NCBI GenBank assembly: GCA_020310875.1
Contig: CM035407.1
Span: 89,910,632-89,974,631 of the forward strand
Source of the DNA: Ceratopteris richardii
Taxonomy: Eukaryota > Streptophyta > Polypodiopsida > Polypodiales > Pteridaceae
Length of the DNA stretch: 64,000 bases
Direction of reading: 5' to 3'
The position numbers and the translations under genes are program-made. Below the pieces are notes generated by a model. That model ran no database searches and was not told where the DNA came from. It was given only the letters and a program-made list of their open reading frames with translations. Positions 1 through 11,885 of the stretch are shown here, piece after piece (positions within the stretch are counted from its first letter, which is position 1; each line of letters opens with the position of its first letter).

Positions 1-271
1 TCAAAGAGTAGCCCCAATCGGGGGTCCAAGGGGGCTAGCAGGCCCCTAGCTAGCAGGTTCTCGAGGGGCCAATGGTCCCCGTCATGGGGGTTCAAGGGCA
101 CCATCCCTAGGATGATGGTAAAGAGAATATTTCATGGAATATTCCCTATCCAAATAGAAATTATTCATATTTCTTAGGTCGGTTGAAATGGCCTAAGCCA
201 TGTATGGGGACTATGTAGGTGATGGCTATCCATGTTCTGCCACCCATGTATAGCTGTCTGTGGAAGGCCAC

Positions 272-288
272 ATCTCTCTCTCTCTGTA

Positions 289-382
<94 letters not shown>
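272..382 (+). repeat. Compound (CT)n-(TA)n-(GA)n microsatellite
   Basis: A short CT run (about 272-285) is followed by an uninterrupted TA tract (293-348) and a GA tract (349-382). The mirror copy at 20,364-20,570 has the same order in reverse complement but is about twice as long. Open frames made of serine/leucine or tyrosine/isoleucine repeats across it are artefacts. Confidence 0.95.
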
Positions 383-384
<2 letters not shown>

Positions 385-567
385 TCTAGCTCACCACTGA
401 ACCTCCACCTTGAGATTGGAGAGGTGGACAATACCATCATCTTTGTACTTGTTGTTAGTAGAAATCTAAAACTCTACTGTATTTGATATCTTCTCTACTA
501 GTGCTCATGTGCCCTCTTATGTAACTACTTTCTTACACCTTGGCCATGGAAAAGCTCATCCAAGCCA

Positions 568-846
568 ATGTTAGAACAACCAATGCTTGGCCAAAAACCT
601 CCTCATCCTAACAAAGTTGTACAAGTAAAAGGTAAAGAAAAATATGAAATGAGCCGTAATACCTATCACACATGCATTGATCTTGCATGTTTTGAATCAA
701 AATATGATTATGGTTGTGATGCTTACACAAAAGATCCAAATGAGTATTGCATGGACAAGACAATCGAGAAACAATTTGGGATTAATTTTAATTTTAATAT
801 ATTTGAAATGAACTTGAAATTACATGAGTTTTCTATACAAACCTAA
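568..846 (+). CDS. Small uncharacterised open frame (92 codons)
   Basis: I do not recognise the product. The frame starts MLEQPMLGQKPPHP and contains several cysteines (residues about 36-61) but no known zinc-binding spacing. The mirrored copy at 19,895-20,160 (minus) keeps only the C-terminal part open, so there is no sign that the frame is under selection. It could be a decayed transposon or gene fragment. It is listed because it is the only frame of any length in the outer flank. Confidence 0.15.
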   Translation: MLEQPMLGQKPPHPNKVVQVKGKEKYEMSRNTYHTCIDLACFESKYDYGCDAYTKDPNEYCMDKTIEKQFGINFNFNIFEMNLKLHEFSIQT

Positions 847-925
847 AACCTCAAAGAAATAATAGAGTAGATTTGGAAAGTTAAGTTGAAAGAACACAAT
901 TTCCAAGAGTTCCATGCTTGAGGTG

Positions 926-1001
926 GCGAATTAAGTCAACTATTTTTCTAATTGATGTACTTAGTTTTCAGAAAGTTCAGTGGATAAACATTATGATTGT
1001 C
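926..1001 (+). repeat. Sliver of DJ-1 gene 3' flank
   Basis: This short stretch matches the sequence right after the DJ-1 stop codon at 58,150-58,225, including the shared CTTAGTTTTCAGAAAGTT segment. It joins directly to Copia-1 copy A. The mirror locus at 19,388-19,775 preserves about 390 bp of the same flank. Confidence 0.65.
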
Positions 1002-2152
1002 GCCACTGTAGGTTGCTTCTTACTCAACCAAGATATGCATGAGTCTCCAAGGAAAACGCAATTACCAATAGTGGACATGCGAGTATCATAACAACCAGCC
1101 CAATCACTATCAGTAAAAGCATGCAAGCATGGTTGAATATCTCTACCATAAAAGAGACCTAAGCTCAAAGTTCCTCGAAGATATCTAAACACACGTTTCA
1201 CCGCTTGCCAATGCTTAGTGTCAGGGCTATGCATGAATGGACTCAACTGGGAAACTGCACACTGTATATCTCGCCTTGTGTTCCATGCATATATAAGACA
1301 TCCCACAGCTTGCTGGTAAAGAGAAGTGTCAAATGCATCATTGGAATCCTCAACTGTGAACCTAAACCCTGTCTCAACTAGTGTGGAAACGGGCTTGCAA
1401 TCCTCAAAGTCAAAACACTGAAGTAGTTTTTCAACATACTTTGCTTGTTGCATAACAGTTCCCCCCCTCAACGGATACAAACTCAAAGCCAACATAGTAG
1501 CTCAAAAGACCAAGATAAGTGATATCAAAAGTATGCTGCAAATCAGCCATAAGAATGTCAAGTTTTGCATCACATGACCCAGTCAATAGTATGTCATGGA
1601 CATAAAGAACAAGCACTATAAGATCAGCCCCATTTTTGCGTACATAGAGTTTGCTTTCAATCGGACTACATGTGAAGCCAAGAGCAATCAAGTGCTTATG
1701 GATTTTGTCATACCATGCATGTGGAGCTTGCTTGAGACCATACAAGGCTTTGTGCAAGCGACAAACCATTTGCTCTTTCCCTTTCGTAACAAATCTAGGA
1801 GGTTGCTTCACATAAACCTCTTCTTGCAAATCACCATTCAAGAAGGCTGTTTTTATGTCCAAATGATGCACTTTTCAACCTCGACGAGCAGCGAATGCAA
1901 CCACACTACGAATGGTGTCATGCGTGAAGTAGGTGCAAAAGTTTCCTCATAGTCAATGCCATATTGTTGCGCATATCCTTTGGCAACCAATCTATCTTTC
2001 TAGCGATCAATGAAACCTCCCAAGTACCATTCCTATGTATGAAATCCATTTCTAATTGCATAGCACGCATCCATTGTGGATCATCACATGCATCTTCAAA
2101 AGAAAGTGGCTCTTCATTACATGCTGTAGCAATAAGAGAATAATCGACAAAA
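1002..2152 (-). pseudogene. Copia-1 A reverse transcriptase and RNase H remnant
   Basis: The translated minus strand shows copia RT signatures: the catalytic [20 protein letters not shown] block, LVLYVHDILLTG at the position of the YVDD motif, and the RNase H DSDWAGCYDTR block with the following SWLSKKQPT. The coding remnant is broken and ends at the element's truncated end. The intact order matches copy B at 17,560-18,720. Confidence 0.9.
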
Positions 2153-2596
2153 TGTAATAAAGTAAGTTTGTGATCTAGGGATCCGATTGGTTCAGACAAA
2201 TCTGAAATCGGACTCCGTTTGGTCATTTGTTTGTGTGGCCAAAGATCTCGAGTCTAGACTTACTGGTAGGTCATTTACTCTTGTAACCAAGTAATCCACT
2301 TAGCCTAATGGTTAAGACTCAAGGGTGTGAAGGAAGAGGCCTTGGGTTCAATCCCCATGGGGTACATGGGAAGAGTGTTTTGCCCAAGGAGCTCTAGAAC
2401 CTTCTAGAAGCATCCATTGGAGTTAACTCTGGCTAACTGGGACACTTGGTGCACATGTAGTTACATGGCTGACACTTGGATGGTTAGTATCCACCTGCCC
2501 ATGCAGGTAGTCCCTTGGAGAGAGCTATATATAGAGGCATATGGTTGGGAGGAGAGTCATTCATTCAAGAGCATTTCCAATCGTTACGCTGTTGCA
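2153..2596 (+). repeat. Gypsy-1 5' LTR
   Basis: It begins TGTAATAAAG and ends GCTGTTGCA. A TATA-like TATATATAG lies at 2,526-2,534. It carries tRNA-like A and B boxes (2,301-2,354, separate entry). It pairs with 8,609-9,052. Confidence 0.95.
2301..2354 (+). promoter_or_regulatory. Pol III-type A box and B box inside the Gypsy-1 LTR
   Basis: TAGCCTAATGG (2,301-2,311) fits the tRNA A-box consensus and GGTTCAATCC (2,345-2,354) fits the B box. They are about 33 bases apart, as in tRNA genes, and the B box sits in a TGGG...CCCA stem. Both are conserved in the 3' LTR (8,757-8,767 and 8,801-8,810). Whether pol III uses them is unknown. Confidence 0.55.
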
Positions 2597-2610
2597 TTGG
2601 TATCATAGCA
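2597..2610 (+). other. Gypsy-1 primer-binding site (tRNA-iMet type)
   Basis: TTGGTATCATAGCA follows the 5' LTR directly and is close to the usual plant TGGTATCAGAGC complement of initiator-Met tRNA. Confidence 0.85.
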
Positions 2611-3529
2611 TTCTCTCCATAGCTCTCTCTTTCATCATCTTTCTCATCAATTTTGCGTGTGCATAAGCCCTTCTACGACGTAGATGACTGCTCGCGGCTG
2701 ATGAGAGAAGTCCGTGCCGAATTCGTGGTAGTGGCAATAGCCTTTTGCTAAGGAGTTTAGCAAAAGATAGTGTTCATTTCTACTGTGTGCCCGCGGGTGA
2801 TCGAACACAGAACCTCTGGTTTGAAGCGCAGTCGCCTATCCGTGAAGTACACAGGCGATCGTGACCTTGGATCCGCGTGGAACTCAATTCATGCTGAATA
2901 CAACTTCAATAAGGAGCAAAAGAAAGCGACAAGAAGAACAACTCTGCTGTGTGATCGGCGGATTTGATCTCTGCACCTCCCCGAGGACAAGAAGCTTCCT
3001 TAACCATATCTCCAAGCTTCATTCCTAGCGACTTATGGGCGGTGCTTCTACTTGCTATTACTTTGGCGCTGAAGAAGACTAGCAACGAGGAAAACAAAAG
3101 CTCTCAGGCTGCGCCGTCCGAGATTCGAACTCGGTTGGTAGATCTGAGAACCATTTGCTGTAGCCAAGGCGCTCAACTCCATTGTGCGCTCGTGTTCGAC
3201 AACCACTAATATTAGTCTGCAGTGCGTGCTGAAGATCGGAACCCAACTGTTGCAGCCCGAAACCCAAGGAGCACTCTTCTTTAGCCAAAGAAACAAGCAA
3301 GGACAGTTAAAGTTTGAGCAAAGCCTGAAGGAAGTGGAGCTGTGGAGTGAAGATGCGGAGGCCTATCTTTGTCATAATTCTAGCACTTTCGGCTAGAATC
3401 AAGTCGACCTCGACGGACCAAATCATCAGGGACGATTTCTTGTGATATTCTTGCATAGCTCTTTTGATTTTGTTGCACACACCACCTGCGTTAAGAATAC
3501 TAAGTTAGTTTAATAACGCTCTGTGTGCG
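2611..3529 (+). other. Gypsy-1 untranslated leader with tRNA-like pieces on the minus strand
   Basis: No convincing gag frame is present before 3,530. Two stretches resemble the 3' halves of tRNAs on the minus strand: around 2,785-2,850 (TGTTCGATCACC as a B-box-like core) and 3,110-3,175 (GTTCGAATCTCGG, with a perfect 5-bp T-arm-like stem). They are too short or incomplete for functional tRNAs. The rest shows nothing recognisable. Confidence 0.4.
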
Positions 3530-5335
3530 ATGGAGGGGACTTCTAGCCACGTCTCGCTTACAAGTATTACTAGTGCGTCAATGTATGTTTCCATTCCTAT
3601 GTTAGTACCATCCTCATTCATGACTAGACCACCAATAGTTGCATGTGCATTGCATTCATCTGCACCTATGGTTTCAAATACTAGTCATGCGTCTGATGCA
3701 TCTAAAATAGAATCAAGGATTGTAGCATTAGATGTTGAGGATTCTACGAGAAAAGGGGAAACAAACACTACTTTAAACGAGGGGAAAGATATGGAAAGTA
3801 GGATGTTGCTAGTTGAGCAAAGACTTGGACAGTTGTCCAGTATTTCGGATGAGGTTGCGGTACTCCGTCAATCTGTTGATGGAATCCAAGATCACCTTAA
3901 GGCCATTCTGAACTTACTTCAGATGCCTAGGGATATCAGTAAGGCTACTTTGGGTAGTCACACACATATGATTGCAACTTCTCCAATGTCTATTAGGATG
4001 GAAAAGGATAAGGGATTATCCTCTCCCCAGATAGACATGTTTCCCCTAACGGGAAGTATGAGCCGTCTTAGTTTGATATCTTCTACTCCTTTTTTTGCCA
4101 CTTCGGTAGGGATGTCAGAAAGCCATAACCACCTCGTGGATCTTTCCTTGGGAAAGGAGATCCGTCCTCCTTATTTCTCTGGAGAGAATAAGGATAGGAA
4201 CAAAAATGCGGTTTTGACTTTCTTGGAGAAATGGAATGATGTCCATGAACTCAAACATACCCCTGATCATGTGAGAGTAGTAGAAGCGAGTTTATCACTA
4301 GGGCCCAAAGCTTATACTTGGTGGATGAGTCTCTCTGAGACTCACAAGAAACCTACTACCTGGGTTGAATTTTCCCACCTTTTCAAGAAAGAGTTTCTCC
4401 CCGAGAATGAGGAGGAACACAATTGGGAGGCGTGGGATAAAATTCAACAGAAAGGTAGACCGTTATGAGTGTATATTTCAGAATACCGAGATGTTATTCT
4501 GAAATTAAAGAACTTAGATGACTTTCATCGTCTTCGCGGTTTTGTCAGAGGACTTAACCAGCGAATTCGAAATGAAGTCAAAAGGCATGCACCTAAATCC
4601 CTAGAAGAGGCGATTAAGGTTGCCCAGATTTATGAGGATAACTCACGTCTGGATGTCTCGCAAGAAAGTAGTTATTCCCAAAAGAATAACTACTTTAAGC
4701 GCAAGGGCAAGGGGACTAGATCAAATGAAAGGACACGTCCTTTCTCCAGAAGATCATGAGAAAGCGCAAAAAGAAAATTTGTGCTTTAAGTGTCTCAAGC
4801 CAGGACATCGTAGTCATGCCTGTCCAATTGGAAGAGAAAGTAAGGGAAAGGGTAAGCAGCAAATACATCTGATTCAAACTTTGGACTTGGATGCAAATTC
4901 AAGTGCAAAGAAGGTTCAGATAATGCACTACGACAGTACCCATTCATGTCAGATCTCCAAAAACATGTGGCAACCTCAAGAGTTTGGTCCACATGATTTG
5001 GTCAAGCTGCATGGATCAGTAAAAGGGCACACAATCCGGATAATGGTGGATGACTCTGCTACGCATAATTTTATCAATTATGCGTTAGTGAAAAAACTGA
5101 CTCTTCCTCAGAAACCATCTCCTCATAAATACATTATTTCCATGATGCATGGTCAAGACACCCGTGTTTGGGACACAATGATATGTAATTTGGAACTAGA
5201 AATCCAAGGATTTAAAGACACCTTGGACTTCCAAATAATGAACATGGATCGGGTAGCTCTGGTATTAGGGAGAGAGTGGCTATGGAGTCTAGGACCTTCA
5301 TTGAACAGGTGTTATTTTACTAATACTTTGGAATT
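3530..5335 (+). pseudogene. Gypsy-1 gag and aspartic protease remnant
   Basis: A gag-like region runs from the first ATG at 3,530 and contains the retrotransposon-gag core around WWMSLSETHKKPTTW (about 4,320). A CCHC zinc knuckle (C-x2-C-x4-H-x4-C) lies at 4,782-4,823. A retropepsin-like stretch follows at about 5,030-5,300, with the ATHNFI and VLGREWL blocks typical of chromoviruses. The coding remnant is broken. Confidence 0.88.
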
Positions 5336-5639
5336 CTAGCGCAACGGTGTAGTGTATAAAATCAAGAGTGAGCATGATGTTCCAAGTATCCCTTTGATTT
5401 CATATACTGAACTTAAGAAACTTGTAAATAATGAAGCCACGACTCAAGATTTTCTTGTCCTTGGCACCAATGTAACAGATTCTGATAATATAAATCAAGT
5501 TTCTTATGTCTCGTCCTTTATTCCTCGAGAAGTTCATGTTAAATTTAACAATTTAATGAAGGAATTTAAAGATGTGTCCCCTAAGGAACTCCCCTACGGC
5601 TTGCCACACTCTCGTGGAAACATCGATCACAGCATAGAT

Positions 5640-6900
5640 CTGTTTCCGGGTACCAAGCCAAAATCTCAAAACCCATACCGCCTCCCCTATGTCCAGAATC
5701 AAGAAGTAGAAAATCAGATTCAGGAATATATGGATAAAGGATTTATCCGCCCAAGCCAGTCTCCATGGGCAGCACCCATCCTTCTAGTGAAAAAGAAAGA
5801 TGGAACTATGAGGCTGTGCGTAGATTATAGGGCGTTAAACAATCTTACGATAAAGAACAAGTATCCCATGCCACTAGTTGAAGATCTTTTCGATAGTTTA
5901 AAGGGAGCTACAGTCTTTTCTAAGATTGATTCACGCCAAGGTTATCATCAGATCAGAATCAAAGATGATGATATTCCCAAGGCAGCCTTTCGAACAAAGT
6001 TTGGTCACTAAGAGTTTTTGGTGATGCTGTTCAGGTTGACAAACGAACCCGCAACATTTATGACTTTGATGAATCAAGTGCTTAAGCCGTATTTGGGAAA
6101 ATTTGTTGTAGATTTTCTCGATGATATTCTGATCTACAGTAAAGATCCTGAAAGTCACTTAGAGCACTTGAAAAAAGTTTTTCAACTTCTTCGCGATAAT
6201 AAACTTTATGGTAAAGAGTCAAAATGTGAATTCTTTACCCCAGAAGTAAAGCATTTAGGCCATATTATTTCCGCGGAAGGAATCAAAGTTGACCCTGAAA
6301 AGGTCCAAGCGATTCTTGAATGGCCTGAGCCCAAGACGGTTCGAGAACTACAAAGTTTTCTTGGATTGGCAAGATATTATTGGAAGTTTGTGGCTGGATA
6401 TGCCAAGATTGCAGTACCTTTGACGGATCAACTCAAAGGGAAGCATCAAAAGTTAATTGAAAAGAAGAGCAAGCAAAGATTTTTCAAGAACTTAAACTTG
6501 CTTTAGCATCGGCCCCGGTTCTACAGATCATAGATCCGAACAAGCCTTTCCAATTAGAGACAGATGCAAGTTCATCTGCAGTAGGAGCAGTACTAAGCCA
6601 AGATGGTCGACCAATAGCTTTCGAGAGTAGAAAGCTAAGTCCTCCTCAACAAAACTACTCTACCTATGAGCGAGAGATGTTCGCTATTATAAATGCTCTA
6701 AACAAATGGCGCCATTACTTGTACGGATCAAAGTTGACCATAGTCTTTGATCAAGAGAGCATTAAGTGATTTGCAAACCAACCTGATCTTAGAGGTAGAA
6801 AAGCTAGATGGGCCGAGAAGTTGCAAGAGTTCGATTATGAGCTCACGTACAGAAAAGGAAAGTTCAATGCAGTGGCAAACGCCTTAAGTCGGATGCCTAT
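5640..6900 (+). pseudogene. Gypsy-1 reverse transcriptase and RNase H remnant
   Basis: RT blocks are clear: [13 protein letters not shown] (about 5,740), [18 protein letters not shown] (5,790-5,840), FLDDILIYS (about 6,115-6,140) and FLGLARYYWKFV (about 6,360). RNase H follows with LETDASSSAVGAVLSQ (about 6,555), the TYEREMFAI block and the HYLYGS motif. The region is broken. Confidence 0.93.
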
Positions 6901-7059
6901 GTTGAACAATCTAAGTTTTGTACAAATTCAAAGTGAATTTATTTCAACTTTGAAAGGAAGCTGCATTCAGTCAAGCATGGAAAGCAGCTGAACAAGCTAA
7001 ACAAATTGAAGCAAGTACTTCTGAGAGAAAGTTTAAACACTATTCTCTCCAAGATGAAT

Positions 7060-8378
7060 ATTTGCTTTATAAAGGTAAGGTTTGTGTCCCAAGTATAATG
7101 GACATACGAAATCAAGTACTTTTCGAATGCCATGATGCTCCAAGTGCAGGACATCTTGGTATTAACCGAACCTATGAGTTAGTGAAAAGACATTTTTATT
7201 GGCCTAGTTTGCATCGAGATGTGCAAAACTATGTGTCCAAGTGCCATAAATGTCAAGTAAATAAGTTTGAACGACTTAAAGTTGGAGGATTGCTGCATCC
7301 TTTGGAAATTCCCAAAGGAAAGTGGGAAAGTATTTCCATGGATTTCATTTCTGGATTAACCTGCACTCAGAAGGGCTTTAATTCAGTCTAGGTTGTAGTT
7401 GATCGATTGACTAAACTTGCTCAGTTTATTCCAGTCAAGACTACTTAAAAGACTCCAGAACTTGCAAAAATATTTGTAAATCAACTTTATAGACTCTATG
7501 GTCTTCCAATAGACATAGTCTCTGATAGAGATGCTCGATTTACAAGTCATTTTTGGCGAGCAGTCTTTAGTAGACTTGAAACTAAACTAAGTCTAAGTAC
7601 AGTTGAACATCCCCAGACGGATGGACAGACAGGGAAAGTCAATCAAATCTTGGAAGACATACTTAGAGCTTATGTTACTTCCAAACAGACTGATTGGGAA
7701 GATTATCTTCCTTTAGCTGAGTTTGCCTATAACAGTGCCAAGAATTCATCAACTGAATTTAGTCCATTCATGTTGATGTATGGTTTCTAGCCTAGGTCTC
7801 CTTATGCAGTGGGACTTCAAAATGAACGAGTTCAAGCAGCTCAAGAGTTCCTTCGAGACATGAACTTTAAACTTAAGTTAGCTAAAGAAAACTTAAAGAA
7901 AGCTCAAGATCGTGCAAAGGCTTATGCTGATCCAAAGCGAAGAGATGTTACTTTTCAGGTTGGCGATCGAGTTTATCTTCGTATTCCTGAAAGATCGGAA
8001 AAGTTCAAGACTGGTCAATGCGCCAAGTTGTCGCCTAGATATTGCGGTCCTTTTCCAATCACCAAGAAAGTTGGTTTGTGGGCTTATGAATTACAACTTC
8101 CAGATGATAGTTGGATTCATCCAGTGTTTCATGTTAGTCGACTTAGGAAGATTCTAACAGATTCAGATAATCTAGTTGGACAAAATGTCATACTTCCTAT
8201 TCCAGTCAATGAAACAGTTCCTCATGAACCTGAAAGGATACTTCACACCCGAGATAAACGTACAAGAAGCCACTTGTATGAAGAATGCTTAGTAAAATGG
8301 AAGGATGGAACTGAAGAAAATTCAACATGGGAAAAAGTTTCCACAATCCAACGACGTTTTCCAACTTTCAAGTTTTAA
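7060..8378 (+). pseudogene. Gypsy-1 integrase with C-terminal chromodomain
   Basis: The HHCC zinc domain is at about 7,130-7,265 (H..H..CHKC spacing), the DDE core at about 7,330-7,640, and an SH3-like GDRVYLRIPE...FKTGQCAKLSPRYCGPF block at about 7,960-8,060. The C-terminus (8,225-8,378) is a chromodomain: RILHTRDKR...EECLVKWKDGTEENSTWE. This places the element among plant chromoviruses (CRM/Tekay/Galadriel/Reina-type), in which the chromodomain guides integration to marked chromatin. The region is broken. Confidence 0.93.
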
Positions 8379-8595
8379 GTTGGTCCCAAATCAAGAAGGT
8401 TTTCTACTTTCAAGTTTTAAGTAGATAAACCGATCATGTTCTTCAAGATCTAGAATATGATAAGGTTGTTTACTTTCAAGTTCTAAGTAAATAACCTGTT
8501 TGAATGAATGCATGTTCTTCAAGTTTTAGAACATCAGGCTCGAGGGTTGCCTACAGTATGTATAGCTCTAATTTTCGAGGACGAAAATATTTTCC

Positions 8596-8608
8596 AAGGG
8601 GGGAAGAA
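8596..8608 (+). other. Gypsy-1 polypurine tract
   Basis: AAGGGGGGAAGAA lies immediately before the TG of the 3' LTR, preceded by the TTTTCGAGGACGAAAA text often seen at this place in plant chromoviruses. Similar tracts recur at 29,777-29,793 and 30,566-30,581. Confidence 0.9.
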
Positions 8609-9052
8609 TGTAATAAAGTAAGTTTGTGATCTAGGGATCCGATTGGTTCAGACAGATCCGAAATCGGACTCCGTTTGGTCATTCGTTTGTGTGGCCAAAG
8701 ATCTCGAGTCTAGACTTACTGGTAGGTCATTTACTCTTGTAACCAAGTAATCCACTTAGCCTAATGGTTAAGACTCAAGGGTGTGAAGGAAGAGGTCTTG
8801 GGTTCAATCCCCATGGGGTACATGGGAAGAGTGTTTTGCCCAAAGAGCTCTAGAACCTTCTAGAAGCATCCACTAGAGTTAACTCTAGCTAATTGGGATA
8901 CTTGGCGCACATGTAGTTACATGGCTGACACTTGGATGGTTAGTATCCACCTGCCCATGCAGGCAGACCCTTGGAGAGAGCTATATATAGAGGCATATGG
9001 TTGGGAGGAGAGTCATTCATTCAAGAGCATTTCCAGTCATTACGCTGTTGCA
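8609..9052 (+). repeat. Gypsy-1 3' LTR
   Basis: It has the same ends and length (444 bp) as 2,153-2,596, about 97% identical by eye. The A and B boxes are at 8,757-8,767 and 8,801-8,810. It is followed by the CAAAA duplication. Confidence 0.95.
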
Positions 9053-10480
9053 CAAAATTACTTGATGCATGGTGAGAGCTTGATCTTGTTCTATCAAGTA
9101 AAGGTGCACTCAATTTGCTGTCCTGCAAAGTTTGTTTCAGCCACTTTGGCATAGATTGTGAACTCTTGATACACATGCGTTCATTATCTAAAACATCTTC
9201 GATATGTACATCATGCATGGGCTGAATTTCATGCTCATTTTCAACCATATTTTGGTGCAAACGTTCAGCCATATGTGGCTGGAAATTTCCAGCAGTTTGG
9301 ACATTTTTTGAGTGAAATTTTTCAGCCATGTTTGGCTGGAAATTCTTTGCATTTTCAGCCCTATTTTGCTGGAATTTTTCAGCCCTTTGAGCCTCAATTA
9401 GCTGGTCTACATGGCCATAGTCAAGTGCACCATGTTGGAACAAAGGCATGAGTGTATCGAACACATCTTGTGAGCTAACTGTTGGTAGTTCTTTGCATTC
9501 AAGTAGAGGGAAAACTGAATTTTCAGCAAATACCACATCTTGACTCACAATAATTGTGTTCGCCGATGGATGGTATAACCAATATCCCTTACTATCAACA
9601 CTATAACCAAAAAATATACATTTCTTTGCCTTGTCATCAAGTTTGTGACGTTGTTGTGATGGCACAAGAGCATATGCCAAACAACCAAACACACGGATAT
9701 GACTAACCATAAGCTTATGACCATTCCAAGCCTCATAAGGAGTGATGACTCTCAATGCTTTTGTAGGGCAGCGATTCAACACATAGTTTCCACACATGAC
9801 CGCTTCCATCCAAAACTTATCACGAAGATGCTTTCCTTTGACCATACATCGTGCCATTTCAAGTAGAGTTCTATTTTTACGCTCGGCAACACCATTTTGT
9901 TGATGTGTATATGTCACCGTAGATTGGTGTGAAGTACCTCTTTTAGGAAGAAAAGCATTAAACTCATGTGACATGTATTCACCACCAGGATCCATGCATA
10001 GAGTTAACAGCTTTTCTGAAGAAACATTTTTAGCCATAGCTAAAAATGCTTTGAAGCAAGAAACTATCTCATTCTTTGCTTTCATAGGATACACCCATGT
10101 ATGGCAAGTAGCATCATCAATAAAGGTAACAAAATATACATGCTTCCCAAAAGATGGAGTCCTGAAGGGACCACATACATCACTATGAAGAAGCTACAAT
10201 TTTCTTGTAGTGTGTGTATGACTATCTTTTGGAAAAGAAGCACGATGCATTTTTCCAAGAATGCAACCTTCACATGCATGCTTTTCAATGGACTCAAGTG
10301 TAGGCAAGCCAATAACCATCTCCTTCTTTTGCAAGTAGAGCAAACAATTGAACTTCAAGTGACCAAAACGAGCATGTCAAAGCTCCATTTCAGCGATGGA
10401 AGAAGTATGAGCAACTTAGGCATTCAAGGCAGCCCTCTTGTATGTATCCATGCGATACAAAGCATTACATAATGTACCGG
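9053..10480 (-). pseudogene. Copia-1 A integrase and linker remnant
   Basis: The minus-strand translation gives the copia integrase core, with the CMDPGGEYMSHEF block, the QQNGVAERKNRTLLEMARCM block and the IRVFGCLAYALVPS block. A linker rich in repeated short FQPNMAEKF-like units follows (about 9,180-9,400). It ends at the Gypsy-1 insertion. The coding is broken. Confidence 0.9.
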
Positions 10481-11885
10481 ACATCACGATAACATCGCCA
10501 TTGCAGAAAGCATGAACCATACACTTATCATCAACAAAGTGTACATGAAGTCCACCTTTGGCAATCAACGGAACTGAAATTAAGTTCTTCTTGATATCGG
10601 GCACATACAATGTATTTTTCAAGAGAATCACACCTCCATTTGCAGCCATAAGCTCAATTTCTCCTACTCCAATGATAGGATAAGCAGGCATTGTTTGCAC
10701 ACACCACATGTCCTCCTTTGGGTGCATCTTTCAAAGAGAGAAAAAATCTTTTGCATGATGTTATATGCTTTGAAGCACCACTATCAAAGAACCAATCCGA
10801 ATCAGCCTCACTCACAACCATACATTTAGAATGCAAAAAAGCATCATAATGACATGTAACAACACATGCCCAAAAATCTTGAGCCATGTTAACTTCATCA
10901 TTCTTTGCATTTGCTAAATTTTCAGCAATAGACATGCCGGATTCCTTCTTCTTTTCATTGCGTTTAGCAAGCTTTCTACACTCATCAATAGTATGCCCAA
11001 CCTTCCGGCAATATTTGCATCTCTTCTTCTTTTGCAAATCACTATCGTTAGAGGAATGAGTGGAAGAGGAAGCTTGAGGCTTTGGTTTTGATGAACCCAA
11101 AGCTGAACCATACTTGCTTTTCCCCTTTTGTGAGATAGCAAGTGCTTGCGTTCCCTCAATCAAACCGCTCCTATTCACCCTAGATTGCTCTTCTTGTAAA
11201 AGAAGAGACATAACCTCATCAAATGCATACATATTAGGATTTCCTTTTGCAACCAAACGGAGTGTAGTTACAACAAAGCTTTGAAAAGATTCCGGTAATG
11301 CTTTCAACAATGTAGAAATGAGTGATGCATCCGGAATGATCTCATCTAGGTTTGCCAATTGCTCTTTCAACTCCTTGATGCGTGTCACATACACATCCAC
11401 TGACTCATTTTCAGCCACACATACATCCTCAAGTTGCTTCCTCAAGTATGCAACACGTGCTTCATTACCCACAACATACAAAGAAGCAAGAGTGTCCCAT
11501 GCATGTTGTGATGTAGAACATGACCGAATGTGTGGAACTATATGATGCTTCATTGAAAGTGCAATCAAAGCATGAGCTTGAGCATCTTTTCATCCCATCT
11601 AAGCTGCTCCTCTGTAGGTGGAGAAGGAGAAGCCACTGTACGCGAAGAAGAAGCTCCATGTGTGACAGTAGATTGTGAAGTAGAAGCATTTGCCGGTCTT
11701 CGATCTACATCAGCCACTATGTTCCAAAGTTGTTTAGCAACAAGAACATGCTTCATCATGTAGGACCACATCGGATAGTTGGTCCCATCAAGCTTATCTT
11801 CATCTTGAAGTATGCCAAACAAGTCATTGTGGCCCGCCATTTCACAAAGGAACAACAATGTGACAAAATCTTCACTTCGACACAA
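10480..11885 (-). pseudogene. Copia-1 A gag and protease remnant
   Basis: The gag region starts with MAGHNDLFGILQDEDKLDG-like text near 11,840 and contains the UBN2-type block TRIKELKEQLANLDE. A CCHC knuckle CKYCRKVGHTIDEC lies at about 10,975-11,020 and the protease DWFFDSGASKHIT block at about 10,755-10,800. Copies D (34,521-35,145) and B (from 15,457) share it. Confidence 0.9.

Larger units (their letters stand above)
1..925. other. Left outer flank L, inverted copy of 19,776-20,843
   Basis: Apart from a microsatellite and one small open frame I see no gene here. Read as reverse complement it matches 19,776-20,843 nearly throughout, including a GC-rich stretch of short CCCC/GGGG-bearing repeats at 1-110. 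The match runs to base 1, so the duplication probably continues beyond the window. The sequence around 130-200 and 400-560 shows no recognised motif. Confidence 0.75.
2153..9052 (+). mobile_element. Gypsy-1, Ty3/gypsy chromovirus with both LTRs and target-site duplication
   Basis: The element has two 444-bp LTRs starting TG and ending CA, an iMet-type primer site, a polypurine tract, and gag, protease, RT, RNase H, integrase and a C-terminal chromodomain in gypsy order. It is flanked by CAAAA at 2,148-2,152 and 9,053-9,057, a 5-bp target-site duplication. The empty site is preserved in copy B of the host Copia-1 (single TTTTG at 17,545-17,549). The LTRs differ at roughly 15 of 444 positions, mostly transitions, suggesting an insertion a million to a few million years old at commonly used plant rates. 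Structurally it looks complete, but its coding region is broken, with roughly eight to ten interruptions. Confidence 0.95.

Noticed and set aside
3110-3175. tRNA gene on the minus strand
   Set aside because: A T arm is present and acceptor-like ends nearly pair, but the body is about ten bases too short, without a proper anticodon arm, and it lies in a retroelement leader.
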